Source: Sphingobacterium puteale
Lineage (GTDB): Bacteria; Bacteroidota; Bacteroidia; Sphingobacteriales; Sphingobacteriaceae
DNA: 64,000 nt
Direction: 5' to 3'
Assembly: GCF_003627955.1 (NCBI RefSeq)
Contig: NZ_RBWS01000001.1
Span: 777,036-841,035, forward strand
In this document: positions 1 to 8,127 of the stretch, in pieces
How positions within the stretch are numbered: the stretch's first letter is position 1
How the letters are laid out: every line of letters begins with the position of its first letter
Position numbers and translations under genes: made by a program
Notes under the pieces: model-generated
What the model was told of the DNA's origin: nothing
The model's input: only the letters and a program-made list of their open reading frames with translations
Database searches by the model: none

Positions 1-272
1 ATAATAATAATAGCCAAACCGACCGCTACTTCCGCGGCTGCAAGTGCCATAATAAAGAAGACAAACACCTGCCCTGATGAATCACTATGCTGCACCGAAA
101 AAGCTGCTAACAGCAGGTTGACAGCGTTAAGCATTAATTCGATCGACATCATAATAATGATTACGTTACGACGGATAAGCACACCGACCACGCCAATAGC
201 AAAAATAATCGTGCAAAAAATCAAATAATGATTTATCGGTACACCCTGCAACTGTTGAACAATTGTTTCCAT
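1..272 (-). CDS. nuoK: NADH-quinone oxidoreductase subunit K (partial, 3' end outside window)
   Basis: Small membrane subunit of complex I, part of the proton-pumping arm in the inner membrane. About 90 residues are visible, starting [10 protein letters not shown]. Three hydrophobic helices can be read: the first around [15 protein letters not shown], the second carrying [10 protein letters not shown] with the family's conserved Glu, and the third around [17 protein letters not shown] with a second conserved Glu. The ATG at 272 overlaps the nuoJ stop by one base (TAATG), so the two are translationally coupled. The C-terminus runs off the left edge. The identification is secure from motif and operon position. 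Confidence 0.95.
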   Translation of the reverse strand, partial: METIVQQLQGVPINHYLIFCTIIFAIGVVGVLIRRNVIIIMMSIELMLNAVNLLLAAFSVQHSDSSGQVFVFFIMALAAAEVAVGLAIII

Positions 273-769
273 TAGATTTGTTTAGGTTCTTTCTTAGCTA
301 ATAAAATCGCTCCAATCATGGCTGTCAATAATAATAAAGAAGACAGCTCAAAAGGAAGCAAAAATTCGTTAAACAATACCTTGCCCAGATTTTTTACCAG
401 TCCAATTTCAGGATTAACGATTGTCAAAGGGTTAGAGATCTCAAACACACGGTATACTCCAAAAAAGGTAACCACTAAGCAACAGCCAGCAATTACCCCC
501 ATAAATTTAACCAGATTGGACTTCATCGGTTCGGTATCCTTATTTAAATTGAGCAACATGAGTACAAATAAAAAGAGTACCATGATCGCCCCCATATACA
601 CAATAAAATTGACCACAGCCAAAAACTGGGCATTCAATAAAATGTAATGCACCGTAAATGTGAAAAAGGTAATGACCAGATACAATACACTATGCACAGG
701 ATTCTTTGTAAAGATGGTCATCAGCGCAAAGAAAATAGACAAGAAGGCTACAAAATAAAATACTGTCAT
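272..769 (-). CDS. nuoJ: NADH-quinone oxidoreductase subunit J
   Basis: Membrane subunit of complex I, 165 residues, normal for the family. Five hydrophobic segments are visible, roughly at residues 1-20, 26-46, 50-72, 88-108 and 138-158. The third carries the [20 protein letters not shown] stretch typical of NuoJ, where a helix distortion helps couple quinone reduction to proton pumping. It lies 11 nt after nuoI and overlaps nuoK by one base, as expected in a single nuo transcript. It starts at ATG 769. Nothing unusual. Confidence 0.95.
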   Translation of the reverse strand: MTVFYFVAFLSIFFALMTIFTKNPVHSVLYLVITFFTFTVHYILLNAQFLAVVNFIVYMGAIMVLFLFVLMLLNLNKDTEPMKSNLVKFMGVIAGCCLVVTFFGVYRVFEISNPLTIVNPEIGLVKNLGKVLFNEFLLPFELSSLLLLTAMIGAILLAKKEPKQI

Positions 770-780
770 AATTTCTTGAA

Positions 781-1290
781 TTAGCTCTTTAATTTGGTAA
801 TATCAAAAGTTGGCTCGACCAGCTTATCCTTCCCATAGATAAAATCCTTACGTAGATAATCTGCTGTCACATGTGGACCGTCCAAATAAATAGCTTCTTT
901 TGGACAGGCTTCTTCACAAAGACCGCAGAAAATACAGCGCAACATGTTAATTTCATAAACTGATGCGTACTTTTCTTCACGATAGAGGTGTTCTTCCCCC
1001 TTTTTTCGTTCAGCAGCAGTCATTGTAATTGCTTCGGCAGGACATGACAACGCACATAATCCACATGCGGTACAGCGCTCGCGTCCCTCCTCATCGCGCT
1101 TTAGCGAATGTTGCCCCCTAAAATTCTTCGAATAAGGTCTTATTTCCTCAGGATATTTAACAGTAGGGATTTTCTTAAAAAAATGTCTCAATGTAATACG
1201 CAGGCCCCTGACTATTGCCGGAAAATAAATTCTTTCCGAAAAGGTCATTGGTTTTTGTTCGATTACTTTCTTACGATTGCTTAGTTGCAT
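781..1290 (-). CDS. nuoI: NADH-quinone oxidoreductase subunit I (2x[4Fe-4S])
   Basis: Peripheral-arm subunit of complex I that carries electrons through two 4Fe-4S clusters towards NuoB. The 169-residue protein has two C-x2-C-x2-C-x3-C ferredoxin motifs: Cys73/76/79/83 (CTACGLC) and Cys119/122/125/129 (CIFCGLC). An amphipathic N-terminal region (ERIYFPAIVRGLRITLRHFF) fits docking onto the membrane arm. The start at ATG 1290 gives the MQLSNRKKV N-terminus. The gene sits between nuoH (12 nt gap) and nuoJ. Both cluster motifs are complete. Confidence 0.96.
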   Translation of the reverse strand: MQLSNRKKVIEQKPMTFSERIYFPAIVRGLRITLRHFFKKIPTVKYPEEIRPYSKNFRGQHSLKRDEEGRERCTACGLCALSCPAEAITMTAAERKKGEEHLYREEKYASVYEINMLRCIFCGLCEEACPKEAIYLDGPHVTADYLRKDFIYGKDKLVEPTFDITKLKS

Positions 1291-1302
1291 AAAAATCCTT
1301 TC

Positions 1303-2346
1303 TTATGATGAGAAATAAGTATCTTTTATCAATGTAAATACCCCTGTAAGTACAATATTGGCAATAGCCAAAGGAATCAGCATTTTCCAGCCCAGATTCA
1401 TCAATTGATCATAACGGAACCGTGGTAATGTCCAACGTACCCACATAAAGAAAAAGATAAATCCAAATATTTTAAGGAAGAATACGATTACCCCAATAAT
1501 GGTGATCCAGTTTGCGGACAGCCCAAGGTCATTCATAAAAGGGAAATTATACCCTCCAAAATAAAGTGATGCCATCAATGCCGAAGACACAAACATATTG
1601 ATGTATTCAGAGAACATATAAAGCCCCAATTTCATGGAAGAGTACTCTGTATGATAACCGCCGACCAATTCAGTTTCACATTCGGGTAAATCAAAGGGAA
1701 CACGGTTACACTCCGCAAATGCACAGACCATGAAAATAATAAATCCCAGTGGCTGTGCCCAGATATTCCAATTGACAAAACCCGATTGTTGGGCTACAAT
1801 TTCTTTAAGTGAGAGACTTTGGGTCACCATCAACAATGCGATAATGGAAAGTCCCATGGCAATTTCATAACTGATACTTTGTGATGCCGCACGAATTGCG
1901 CCCATTAACGAAAATTTATTATTGGACGCCCATCCGCCCAGCATGATGCCATATACGCCCAATGCGATGACACCAAACATGTACAATATACCGACATTGA
2001 CATCTGCTACCTGTAGCGAGACCACACGATCGCCGATCTGTAATTCCTGTCCCCAAGGGATAACAGCCGAACTGATACAGGCCGTAATGATTGCAATGGT
2101 CGGCCCGACAATAAAGAGCACCTTATGTGCACCTGCAGGAATAATCTCTTCCTTAAAGAAGAACTTTCCACCATCGCACAATGGCTGTAGGAGACCAAAT
2201 ATACCAGCCCGATCCGGACCGTATCGGTCTTGCATAAAACCTGCTATTTTACGCTCGGCAAGTGTTGAATACATCGCAATCACCAAGGTAATAACGAAGA
2301 TTACAGACACCAATATTAATTTTTCTATAACAAAAGACCACTCCAT
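1303..2346 (-). CDS. nuoH: NADH-quinone oxidoreductase subunit H
   Basis: Membrane subunit at the junction of the two arms of complex I, forming part of the quinone chamber. The 347-residue protein has about eight hydrophobic helices. It shows the family signatures AERKIAGFMQDRYGPDRAG (residues 30-48) and the loop FAECNRVPFDLPECETELVGGYHTEYSS, with its conserved acidic residues near 215-235. The start at ATG 2346 lies 9 nt after the nuoG stop. A 160-residue open frame on the opposite strand here is a coding shadow. Confidence 0.96.
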   Translation of the reverse strand: MEWSFVIEKLILVSVIFVITLVIAMYSTLAERKIAGFMQDRYGPDRAGIFGLLQPLCDGGKFFFKEEIIPAGAHKVLFIVGPTIAIITACISSAVIPWGQELQIGDRVVSLQVADVNVGILYMFGVIALGVYGIMLGGWASNNKFSLMGAIRAASQSISYEIAMGLSIIALLMVTQSLSLKEIVAQQSGFVNWNIWAQPLGFIIFMVCAFAECNRVPFDLPECETELVGGYHTEYSSMKLGLYMFSEYINMFVSSALMASLYFGGYNFPFMNDLGLSANWITIIGVIVFFLKIFGFIFFFMWVRWTLPRFRYDQLMNLGWKMLIPLAIANIVLTGVFTLIKDTYFSS

Positions 2347-2355
2347 GATGCGTGC

Positions 2356-3375
2356 TTATTTCAATTTTTCTGTTCTAGCCAACTGTTCTCGATTTTGTTG
2401 TTGAAGTATCGGGTTCTCCTTCACCACTTTTGGCGGATTAAAAAGTTCATAATGATTGGCCGAGATAACAGATTGCGAATCAATTTCTGTCGGTTCATCC
2501 AAGATCCAATCACTTGTTTTTTTCTGATCAAAACGACAGGTATTACAGATAAATTCTTCTACCTCACCAAATTCATCTTTCCGTGCAGTTACACGGATAA
2601 CTTCTTCCCCTTTATACCATAATGTCACTTTACCAGAACATGTCGGACAATCACGGTGCGCATCTATCGGCTTTGTAAACCAGACCCGGTTTTTGAAACG
2701 GAAAGTTCTGTCAGTCAAAGCCCCAACTGGACAGACATCAATCACATTCCCCGAAAAATCATTGTCGATTACATTTTCGATATAAGTAGATATTTCCGAA
2801 TGATCTCCACGCCCCAAAATACCATGCACGCGTTGATCCGTCAATTGATTCGCCACATAAACACAACGGTAACATAAGATACATCGGTTCATATGCAATT
2901 GGATTTTGTCCCCAAGATCGATTCGTTCAAAAGTACGGCGGTCAAACTCATAACGTGTATCTGCACTGCCATGTTCATACCCAAGATCTTGTAACTTACA
3001 TTCCCCAGCCTGGTCGCAGATCGGACAATCCAAAGGATGATTGATCAAAAGAATCTCAACGACGCCCTTTCTTGCCTCCACGACCTCTGGTGAGGTAATA
3101 TTCTGCACTTCCATACCATCCATCACCGTAGTCCGACAGGATGCCACGAGTTTTGGCATAGGCCGAGGATCCTTCTCGGAGCCTTTCGAGACCTTCACCA
3201 AACAAGTACGACACTTCCCGCCACTGCCTTCCAGTTTAGAATAATAGCACATTGCCGGCGGAACGATGTCGCCACCAATTTGCCGTGCTGCATTCAATAT
3301 GGTTGTCCCCGGCGCGACCTCTACTGGTATACCGTCGATTGTGACCTTAAACTTTACATCTTCCGCTTCTGCCAT
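2356..3375 (-). CDS. nuoG: NADH-quinone oxidoreductase subunit G, short form
   Basis: Iron-sulfur subunit of the NADH-oxidising arm. The N-terminal ferredoxin domain has Cys43, 55, 58 and 80 for a 2Fe-2S cluster. A His113/Cys117/Cys120/Cys126 motif follows for a His-ligated 4Fe-4S cluster, and then Cys165/168/171 with Cys215 for a second. Two further CxxC pairs (243/246 and 277/280) could hold another cluster or a metal. The protein ends at 339 residues, so the large molybdopterin-oxidoreductase-like domain of enterobacterial NuoG (about 900 residues) is absent. The following nuoH starts 9 nt later and the frame ends cleanly, so this looks like a natural short form, which I believe is usual in Bacteroidota, not a truncation. 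Confidence 0.9.
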   Translation of the reverse strand: MAEAEDVKFKVTIDGIPVEVAPGTTILNAARQIGGDIVPPAMCYYSKLEGSGGKCRTCLVKVSKGSEKDPRPMPKLVASCRTTVMDGMEVQNITSPEVVEARKGVVEILLINHPLDCPICDQAGECKLQDLGYEHGSADTRYEFDRRTFERIDLGDKIQLHMNRCILCYRCVYVANQLTDQRVHGILGRGDHSEISTYIENVIDNDFSGNVIDVCPVGALTDRTFRFKNRVWFTKPIDAHRDCPTCSGKVTLWYKGEEVIRVTARKDEFGEVEEFICNTCRFDQKKTSDWILDEPTEIDSQSVISANHYELFNPPKVVKENPILQQQNREQLARTEKLK

Positions 3376-3405
3376 GATATTTATAATTTATCGTTACAGC
3401 TTTTA

Positions 3406-4761
3406 TTATGATACAATTGGTTGTAAAGGATCCGCATAATGCGCCAATCCGTAATTTCTTGTTTGTGACTCCTCCGGGTGTAGTATATGCCATTCAAACT
3501 CATCTCTAAAGTGCCTGATCGCCGCAGCAACAGGCCAAGCAGCCGCATCACCCAATGGACAGATCGTATTCCCTTCAATCTTGCGTTGTACATCCCAAAG
3601 CAAGTCAATATCGGACATAGATCCATGTCCACTTTCAATTTTATGTAACACTTTTTCCATCCAGCCGGTTCCCTCACGACAAGGCGAACATTGTCCACAA
3701 CTTTCATGGTGATAGAACCGAGCAAAGTTCCAGGTATTACGAACAACACATTGGTCCTCGTCAAATACGATGAAACCACCCGAGCCAAGCATGGTTCCTG
3801 TTTGGAAGCCGCCATCAGCTAACGATTCGTAAGTCATGAGACGACTGTTTCCGGCAGCTGTCTTCAGGATAAGGTTTGCTGGTAGAATCGGCACCGACGA
3901 CCCGCCGGCCACAACAGCTTTCATCCGTTTTCCGTTAGCTATTCCACCACAATATTCTTCCGAGTAAATAAACTCCTCCACCGGTAAGCCAAGTTCGATC
4001 TCATAAACACCAGGTTTGACGATATTTCCACTGGCTGAAATCAATTTCGTTCCTGTACTACGCTCGACACCGATCTTTGCGTACTCTTCCCCACCCAAAT
4101 TAATAATGGGAACGGTCGCCGCAATGGACTCCACATTGTTTACCACAGTTGGGCAATTATATAATCCCGCTATAGCCGGGAAAGGGGGTTTAATACGTGG
4201 ATTACCACGTTTACCTTCCAAAGACTCCAATAATGCAGTTTCCTCCCCACAGATATACGCACCTCCACCCGGTTGGACATAAATCTCCAGATCATAGCCT
4301 GAGCCCAATATATTCTTACCTAAAAATCCTTTCTCCTTTGCTTCAGCAATGGCGCGCTCCAAAATTCTGATCTGCGGCATCATCTCACCACGCACATAGA
4401 TATAGGAGGTATTTGCGCCAAGGGCAAAACTAGACACAATCATCCCTTCGATCAAAGCATGCGGGATATGTGTCATCAAATAACGATCCTTGAATGTGCC
4501 TGGCTCAGACTCATCCGCATTACAGACCAAATAACGGGGAACACCCTCTGGTTTTGCGAGAAAAGACCATTTCATTCCTGTCGGGAAGCCTGCTCCACCC
4601 CTTCCGCGTAGTCCCGATTTTTTCACCTCCTCAACCACATCTTCAGGAGACATTGTTTTTATTACTTTTTCAACAGCTACATAGCCCCCTTTCTGACGAT
4701 AAACCTCAAAGGTATTGATGCCCGGGACATCGATATGTGTCAATAAAAGTTTACGTGCCAT
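3406..4761 (-). CDS. nuoF: NADH-quinone oxidoreductase subunit F (FMN, NADH-binding)
   Basis: Flavoprotein subunit that takes hydride from NADH to FMN and passes electrons to the 4Fe-4S cluster N3. The 451 residues contain the glycine-rich GRGGAGFPTG (53-62), the FMN/NADH site around NADESEPGTFKDR (81-93), the GGGAYICGEETAL segment (165-177) and cluster ligands Cys355/358/361 (SCGQCSPCREG) plus Cys401 (ICPLGD). It starts at ATG 4761, one base after the nuoE stop. The 30 nt gap to nuoG is the largest within this part of the operon. All cofactor residues are present. Confidence 0.97.
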   Translation of the reverse strand: MARKLLLTHIDVPGINTFEVYRQKGGYVAVEKVIKTMSPEDVVEEVKKSGLRGRGGAGFPTGMKWSFLAKPEGVPRYLVCNADESEPGTFKDRYLMTHIPHALIEGMIVSSFALGANTSYIYVRGEMMPQIRILERAIAEAKEKGFLGKNILGSGYDLEIYVQPGGGAYICGEETALLESLEGKRGNPRIKPPFPAIAGLYNCPTVVNNVESIAATVPIINLGGEEYAKIGVERSTGTKLISASGNIVKPGVYEIELGLPVEEFIYSEEYCGGIANGKRMKAVVAGGSSVPILPANLILKTAAGNSRLMTYESLADGGFQTGTMLGSGGFIVFDEDQCVVRNTWNFARFYHHESCGQCSPCREGTGWMEKVLHKIESGHGSMSDIDLLWDVQRKIEGNTICPLGDAAAWPVAAAIRHFRDEFEWHILHPEESQTRNYGLAHYADPLQPIVS

Positions 4762-4762
4762 A

Positions 4763-5284
4763 TTATTCTGTTTTAGCTTTTAAATTATCAATCAATTCAT
4801 CCACCTTAGCCTCATTCAAGTTTTCATAGAAGGTATATTCGGGACCAATCTGTAAAACAGGCCCGAAACCACAGGCAGCCAGACATTCTACACCTCGCCA
4901 GGAGAAAAGTCCATCCGCCGTAACCTCTCCCTCTCTTACGCCAAGCTTTTGCTCCAAATGCCCCATGATCCGTTCTGCACCCACTAAACAACAAGGACCG
5001 GTACGACAGATTTCCAAGACATATTTACCTTTAGGCTCCAACAAAAACATGGTATAAAATGTTGCGACCTCATAGACTTCGATCGGTAAAATATGAAGAT
5101 AAACAGCTACTTGGTCCATTGCGTCCGCACTAACCCAACCAAATTCCGCTTGAACCAAATGCAAAATAGGTAACAGACCTGATTTCTGCTTTCCTTCAGG
5201 ATAACGGCTTACCACCTCTCCAAACTTGGCGAGCAACTCGGGAGAAAACGTTACATTTTCATTATGTTGTTTTACACTAAGCAT
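4763..5284 (-). CDS. nuoE: NADH-quinone oxidoreductase subunit E (2Fe-2S)
   Basis: Thioredoxin-like 2Fe-2S subunit of complex I (cluster N1a), partner of NuoF. The 173-residue protein shows the four expected cysteine ligands: Cys93 and Cys98 in ICRTGPCC, and Cys134 and Cys138 in CLAAC. An extra Cys99 follows the second ligand. The helical N-terminus includes LPILHLVQAEFGWV, typical of the family. The start codon overlaps the end of nuoD by 8 nt (5277-5284), implying coupled translation. Confidence 0.96.
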   Translation of the reverse strand: MLSVKQHNENVTFSPELLAKFGEVVSRYPEGKQKSGLLPILHLVQAEFGWVSADAMDQVAVYLHILPIEVYEVATFYTMFLLEPKGKYVLEICRTGPCCLVGAERIMGHLEQKLGVREGEVTADGLFSWRGVECLAACGFGPVLQIGPEYTFYENLNEAKVDELIDNLKAKTE

Positions 5285-6512
5285 CTAATTCTCCTGCTAT
5301 AACGTTAAGACTACTCATGTTAATAATTGCGTCAGAAATCAACATCCCTGCGCTCATAGGCGCAAACATTTGATAATTGACAAAAGAAGGCCTTCTAAAA
5401 TGAAGACGATAGGGTGAACGGCCACCGTCATGGATCAAATAAAAACCCAGTTCACCATTTGCTCCCTCTACCGAATGATATACTTCGGCTTTAGGTGTGT
5501 CGACCTCGCCCATAACAATTTTAAAGTGATATATCAGTGCCTCCATATTGGTATAGACCTGCTCTTTCGGTGGTAAGTAGAAATCGGGGACCTCGGCATG
5601 GAATACGCCTTTCGGTTCCTTTTCGATTTTTTCCAAGGCCTGCTCAATGATGCGAAGCGATTGCCACATTTCCTCGTTTCTAACCATAAAACGATCATAG
5701 ACATCCCCCGTTGTACCCACAGGAACTTCAAAATCAAATTCTTCGTAAGAACAATATGGGTTTTGTACCCGAACATCATAGTCCACGCCTGTAGCCCTTA
5801 AAATAGGGCCGGACCAGCTATAATCTAAGGCTTCCTCCGCAGAAACGGCAGCGACACCAGAAGTTCGCTCAATAAAAATTCGATTCCGAACGAACATTTC
5901 CTCAAACTCTTTCAATACAGGAGGATAACGTTTTAAAAACTCACGAATCTTATCAAAAGCAACGGCATTAAAATCCCGTTCAAATCCGCCAATACGGCCG
6001 ATATTTGTTGTTAGACGTGCACCGCAGATCTCTTCGAAAATCTCATAGATAAATTCACGTTCCTGCATCACATACAAAAAACCTGAGAAAGCCCCTGTAT
6101 CTACCCCCAAAATTCCATTACAAATGATATGATCGGCGATACGAGCAAGCTCCATCACGATAATCCGCATATATTGCACCCGTTTTGGTATCTCAATTTT
6201 CAGCAGTTTTTCAACGGTCATGTGCCAACCCATGTTGTTAATGGGCGCCGAACAATAATTTAAACGGTCCGTTAATGGAGTAATTTGATAAAAAGGCCGA
6301 TGTTCAGCGATTTTCTCGAAAGCACGGTGGATATACCCTATCGTAGAAACACCACTCACAATTCGCTCCCCATCTATCTGAACTACATTCTGGAATACGC
6401 CATGAGTAGCTGGGTGTGTGGGGCCAATATTAAGGGTGATAAGCTCATCCTGCGGATCATTATCATCGAAAATAGGCTGATTAGAAGTTATCTTGCTTAT
6501 AAAATCGCTCAT
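5277..6512 (-). CDS. nuoD: NADH-quinone oxidoreductase subunit D
   Basis: 49-kDa-type subunit, related to the large subunit of NiFe hydrogenases. It forms the quinone site together with NuoB. The 411-residue protein begins the conserved region with NIGPTHPATHG, whose His residues line the quinone pocket, then GYIHRAFEKIAE. It ends with MSSLNVIAGELDA. It is separate from nuoC; the two are fused in some other bacteria. The start is ATG 6512, 10 nt after the nuoC stop. Confidence 0.96.
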   Translation of the reverse strand: MSDFISKITSNQPIFDDNDPQDELITLNIGPTHPATHGVFQNVVQIDGERIVSGVSTIGYIHRAFEKIAEHRPFYQITPLTDRLNYCSAPINNMGWHMTVEKLLKIEIPKRVQYMRIIVMELARIADHIICNGILGVDTGAFSGFLYVMQEREFIYEIFEEICGARLTTNIGRIGGFERDFNAVAFDKIREFLKRYPPVLKEFEEMFVRNRIFIERTSGVAAVSAEEALDYSWSGPILRATGVDYDVRVQNPYCSYEEFDFEVPVGTTGDVYDRFMVRNEEMWQSLRIIEQALEKIEKEPKGVFHAEVPDFYLPPKEQVYTNMEALIYHFKIVMGEVDTPKAEVYHSVEGANGELGFYLIHDGGRSPYRLHFRRPSFVNYQMFAPMSAGMLISDAIINMSSLNVIAGELDA

Positions 6513-6522
6513 ATCATATAAA

Positions 6523-7017
6523 TTAACGGCCGAAATACAAATCTTTTTTATCTACTCGATTTGGATCTTCCAAGGGATACTCCTTCCGCATTGGAAACAC
6601 CTCCATATCGTCAACATTTAGGATTCTTCTCAAGTCCGGATGACCTATAAAATTTACACCAAAAAAATCATAAGTCTCACGCTCCATCCAATTTGCCCCT
6701 TTCCAAACAACTGTAGCAGTTGGAATTTCGGGATTTGGACCAAACAAAAACACCTTTACACGTATCCGAATGTTGTGAATCAAACTATGCGCATGATACA
6801 CAACGGCATATTCTTTCTCTAAATGGGGATAATGTACCGCAGTGATATCAGTTAAATGAATAAACTGTAACTCGGGGTCCGACTTCAGAAAGCGCAACAC
6901 ATCTATTATATCCTCGGCATCGACAAGGATGGTCAATAAATTATGTGCATCTGGAATTTCTACAATCTTTGCCGGGAAATTTCCTTGGAGTTTCTCCAAT
7001 AAAAAACTGTTCTCCAT
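6523..7017 (-). CDS. nuoC: NADH-quinone oxidoreductase subunit C
   Basis: 30-kDa-type peripheral subunit of complex I, 164 residues. The family signature ERETYDFFGVNFIGHPDLRR is seen near residues 112-131. It is followed by the C-terminal KEYPLEDPNRV segment, which contacts NuoD. The protein has no cofactor ligands, as expected. The ATG at 7017 lies 3 nt after the nuoB stop. Confidence 0.95.
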   Translation of the reverse strand: MENSFLLEKLQGNFPAKIVEIPDAHNLLTILVDAEDIIDVLRFLKSDPELQFIHLTDITAVHYPHLEKEYAVVYHAHSLIHNIRIRVKVFLFGPNPEIPTATVVWKGANWMERETYDFFGVNFIGHPDLRRILNVDDMEVFPMRKEYPLEDPNRVDKKDLYFGR

Positions 7018-7020
7018 CCT

Positions 7021-7572
7021 CTATTTATTAGTATGTATACCGTATTTTTCTAATAGCGCCCTATATTCAGGCGTATTTCGCCTATTTAAGGACTCATTTT
7101 TAACGATATCCTGTAAGCGCAATACACCATCCAAAATAGCCTCGGGCCGAGGAGGACAACCCGGCACATAAACATCCACAGGAATAATCTCATCGATACC
7201 CTGTAACACAGAATAGGTATCAAAGATCCCGCCACTGGAAGCACAGGCCCCCACTGCAATCACCCAACGCGGCTCGGCCATTTGCACGTATACCTGCCTC
7301 AAGACAGGAGCCATCTTCTTTGCAATAGTTCCCATCACTAACAACATATCCGCCTGACGTGGGGAAAAACTAGGCCGCTCTGCACCGAATCTGGCTAAAT
7401 CGTAGGTGGAGCCCATCGTAGCCATAAATTCGATACCACAACAGGATGTCGCAAAAGGCAAAGGCCACAATGAGTTTGCACGCGCCAATCCGATCGCTTT
7501 ATCCAAACTTGTCGCAAAGAATCCCGCACCTTCTACTCCTGGAGGAGCTTCTGCCAATTTTATATCACTCAT
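7021..7572 (-). CDS. nuoB: NADH-quinone oxidoreductase subunit B (cluster N2)
   Basis: Subunit that carries the terminal 4Fe-4S cluster N2, which reduces quinone. The ligands are visible as adjacent Cys44-Cys45 (ATSCCGIEF), Cys110 (GACAS) and Cys139 (VPGCPPRPE). I chose ATG 7572, giving [12 protein letters not shown] and 183 residues. The frame stays open to a TTG at 7632, but the extra 20 residues do not resemble the family. With the chosen start there is a 61 nt gap to nuoA. Confidence 0.95.
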   Translation of the reverse strand: MSDIKLAEAPPGVEGAGFFATSLDKAIGLARANSLWPLPFATSCCGIEFMATMGSTYDLARFGAERPSFSPRQADMLLVMGTIAKKMAPVLRQVYVQMAEPRWVIAVGACASSGGIFDTYSVLQGIDEIIPVDVYVPGCPPRPEAILDGVLRLQDIVKNESLNRRNTPEYRALLEKYGIHTNK

Positions 7573-7633
7573 GAAAAGACGATTTATAAGGTTTAAGTAC
7601 AATTGACTATTACAGCCAATGTTACAGGACAAC

Positions 7634-8008
7634 TTAGTCCCAGTTTAATGCTTTTTTCTTAATGACATAGATAAAGCCCAACAAGAGCAATCCCATGAAA
7701 ATAAACATTTCGATCAAGCCCTGAAAGCCCATTTCTCTAAAGTTGACAGCCCATGGATACATGAAAATAACCTCAACATCAAAAATGACAAACAGGATTG
7801 CCACCAAAAAATACTTAATGGAAAAGGGTTGCCGCGCGTTTCCTACGACTTCAACACCAGACTCAAACGCTCCGAGCTTATTTTCTGTCCTAACTTTCGG
7901 CCCGATAAGGTGTGTGATAATTATGGTACCTACTCCGAATCCTACCGCTACGATAAGCTGTATGAATATAGGTAAGTAATCTATCGGCATACTATTGGCG
8001 TGCTCCAT
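7634..8008 (-). CDS. nuoA: NADH-quinone oxidoreductase subunit A
   Basis: First gene of the nuo operon, encoding a small membrane subunit of complex I. It has three hydrophobic helices: residues about 12-36, 62-86 and 92-114. The family signature is [22 protein letters not shown], with the conserved acidic FDVE. I chose ATG 8008 (124 residues, starting [13 protein letters not shown]) over a TTG three codons upstream. The promoter should lie within 8009-8070; I do not see a well-spaced consensus there. Confidence 0.94.
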   Translation of the reverse strand: MEHANSMPIDYLPIFIQLIVAVGFGVGTIIITHLIGPKVRTENKLGAFESGVEVVGNARQPFSIKYFLVAILFVIFDVEVIFMYPWAVNFREMGFQGLIEMFIFMGLLLLGFIYVIKKKALNWD

Positions 8009-8072
8009 CTCAATCAAAATTTATATTGGTAACTGTCTTTAAATATAGAGATTCCGTGACTAAAATCAAAAC

Positions 8073-8102
8073 AAAAAAGGCGCAGATCGTACGATCTGCG
8101 CC
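8073..8102 (-). terminator. Rho-independent terminator of the TonB/TPR operon
   Basis: A perfect 24-base palindrome (12-bp arms GGCGCAGATCGT/ACGATCTGCGCC, 8079-8102) is followed on the minus strand by six Ts (8078-8073). It starts 25 nt after the TPR gene stop. It separates this operon from nuoA, which is read in the same direction. Confidence 0.93.
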
Positions 8103-8127
8103 TAATTTAGAATCATTTTAGTTAAGC

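Noticed and set aside
1922..2404. 160-codon frame on the plus strand
   Set aside because: It lies opposite nuoH, which is certain from its motifs; a coding shadow.
3381..3815. 144-codon frame on the minus strand
   Set aside because: It is in another frame of nuoF, whose cluster motif and C-terminus cover the same bases.
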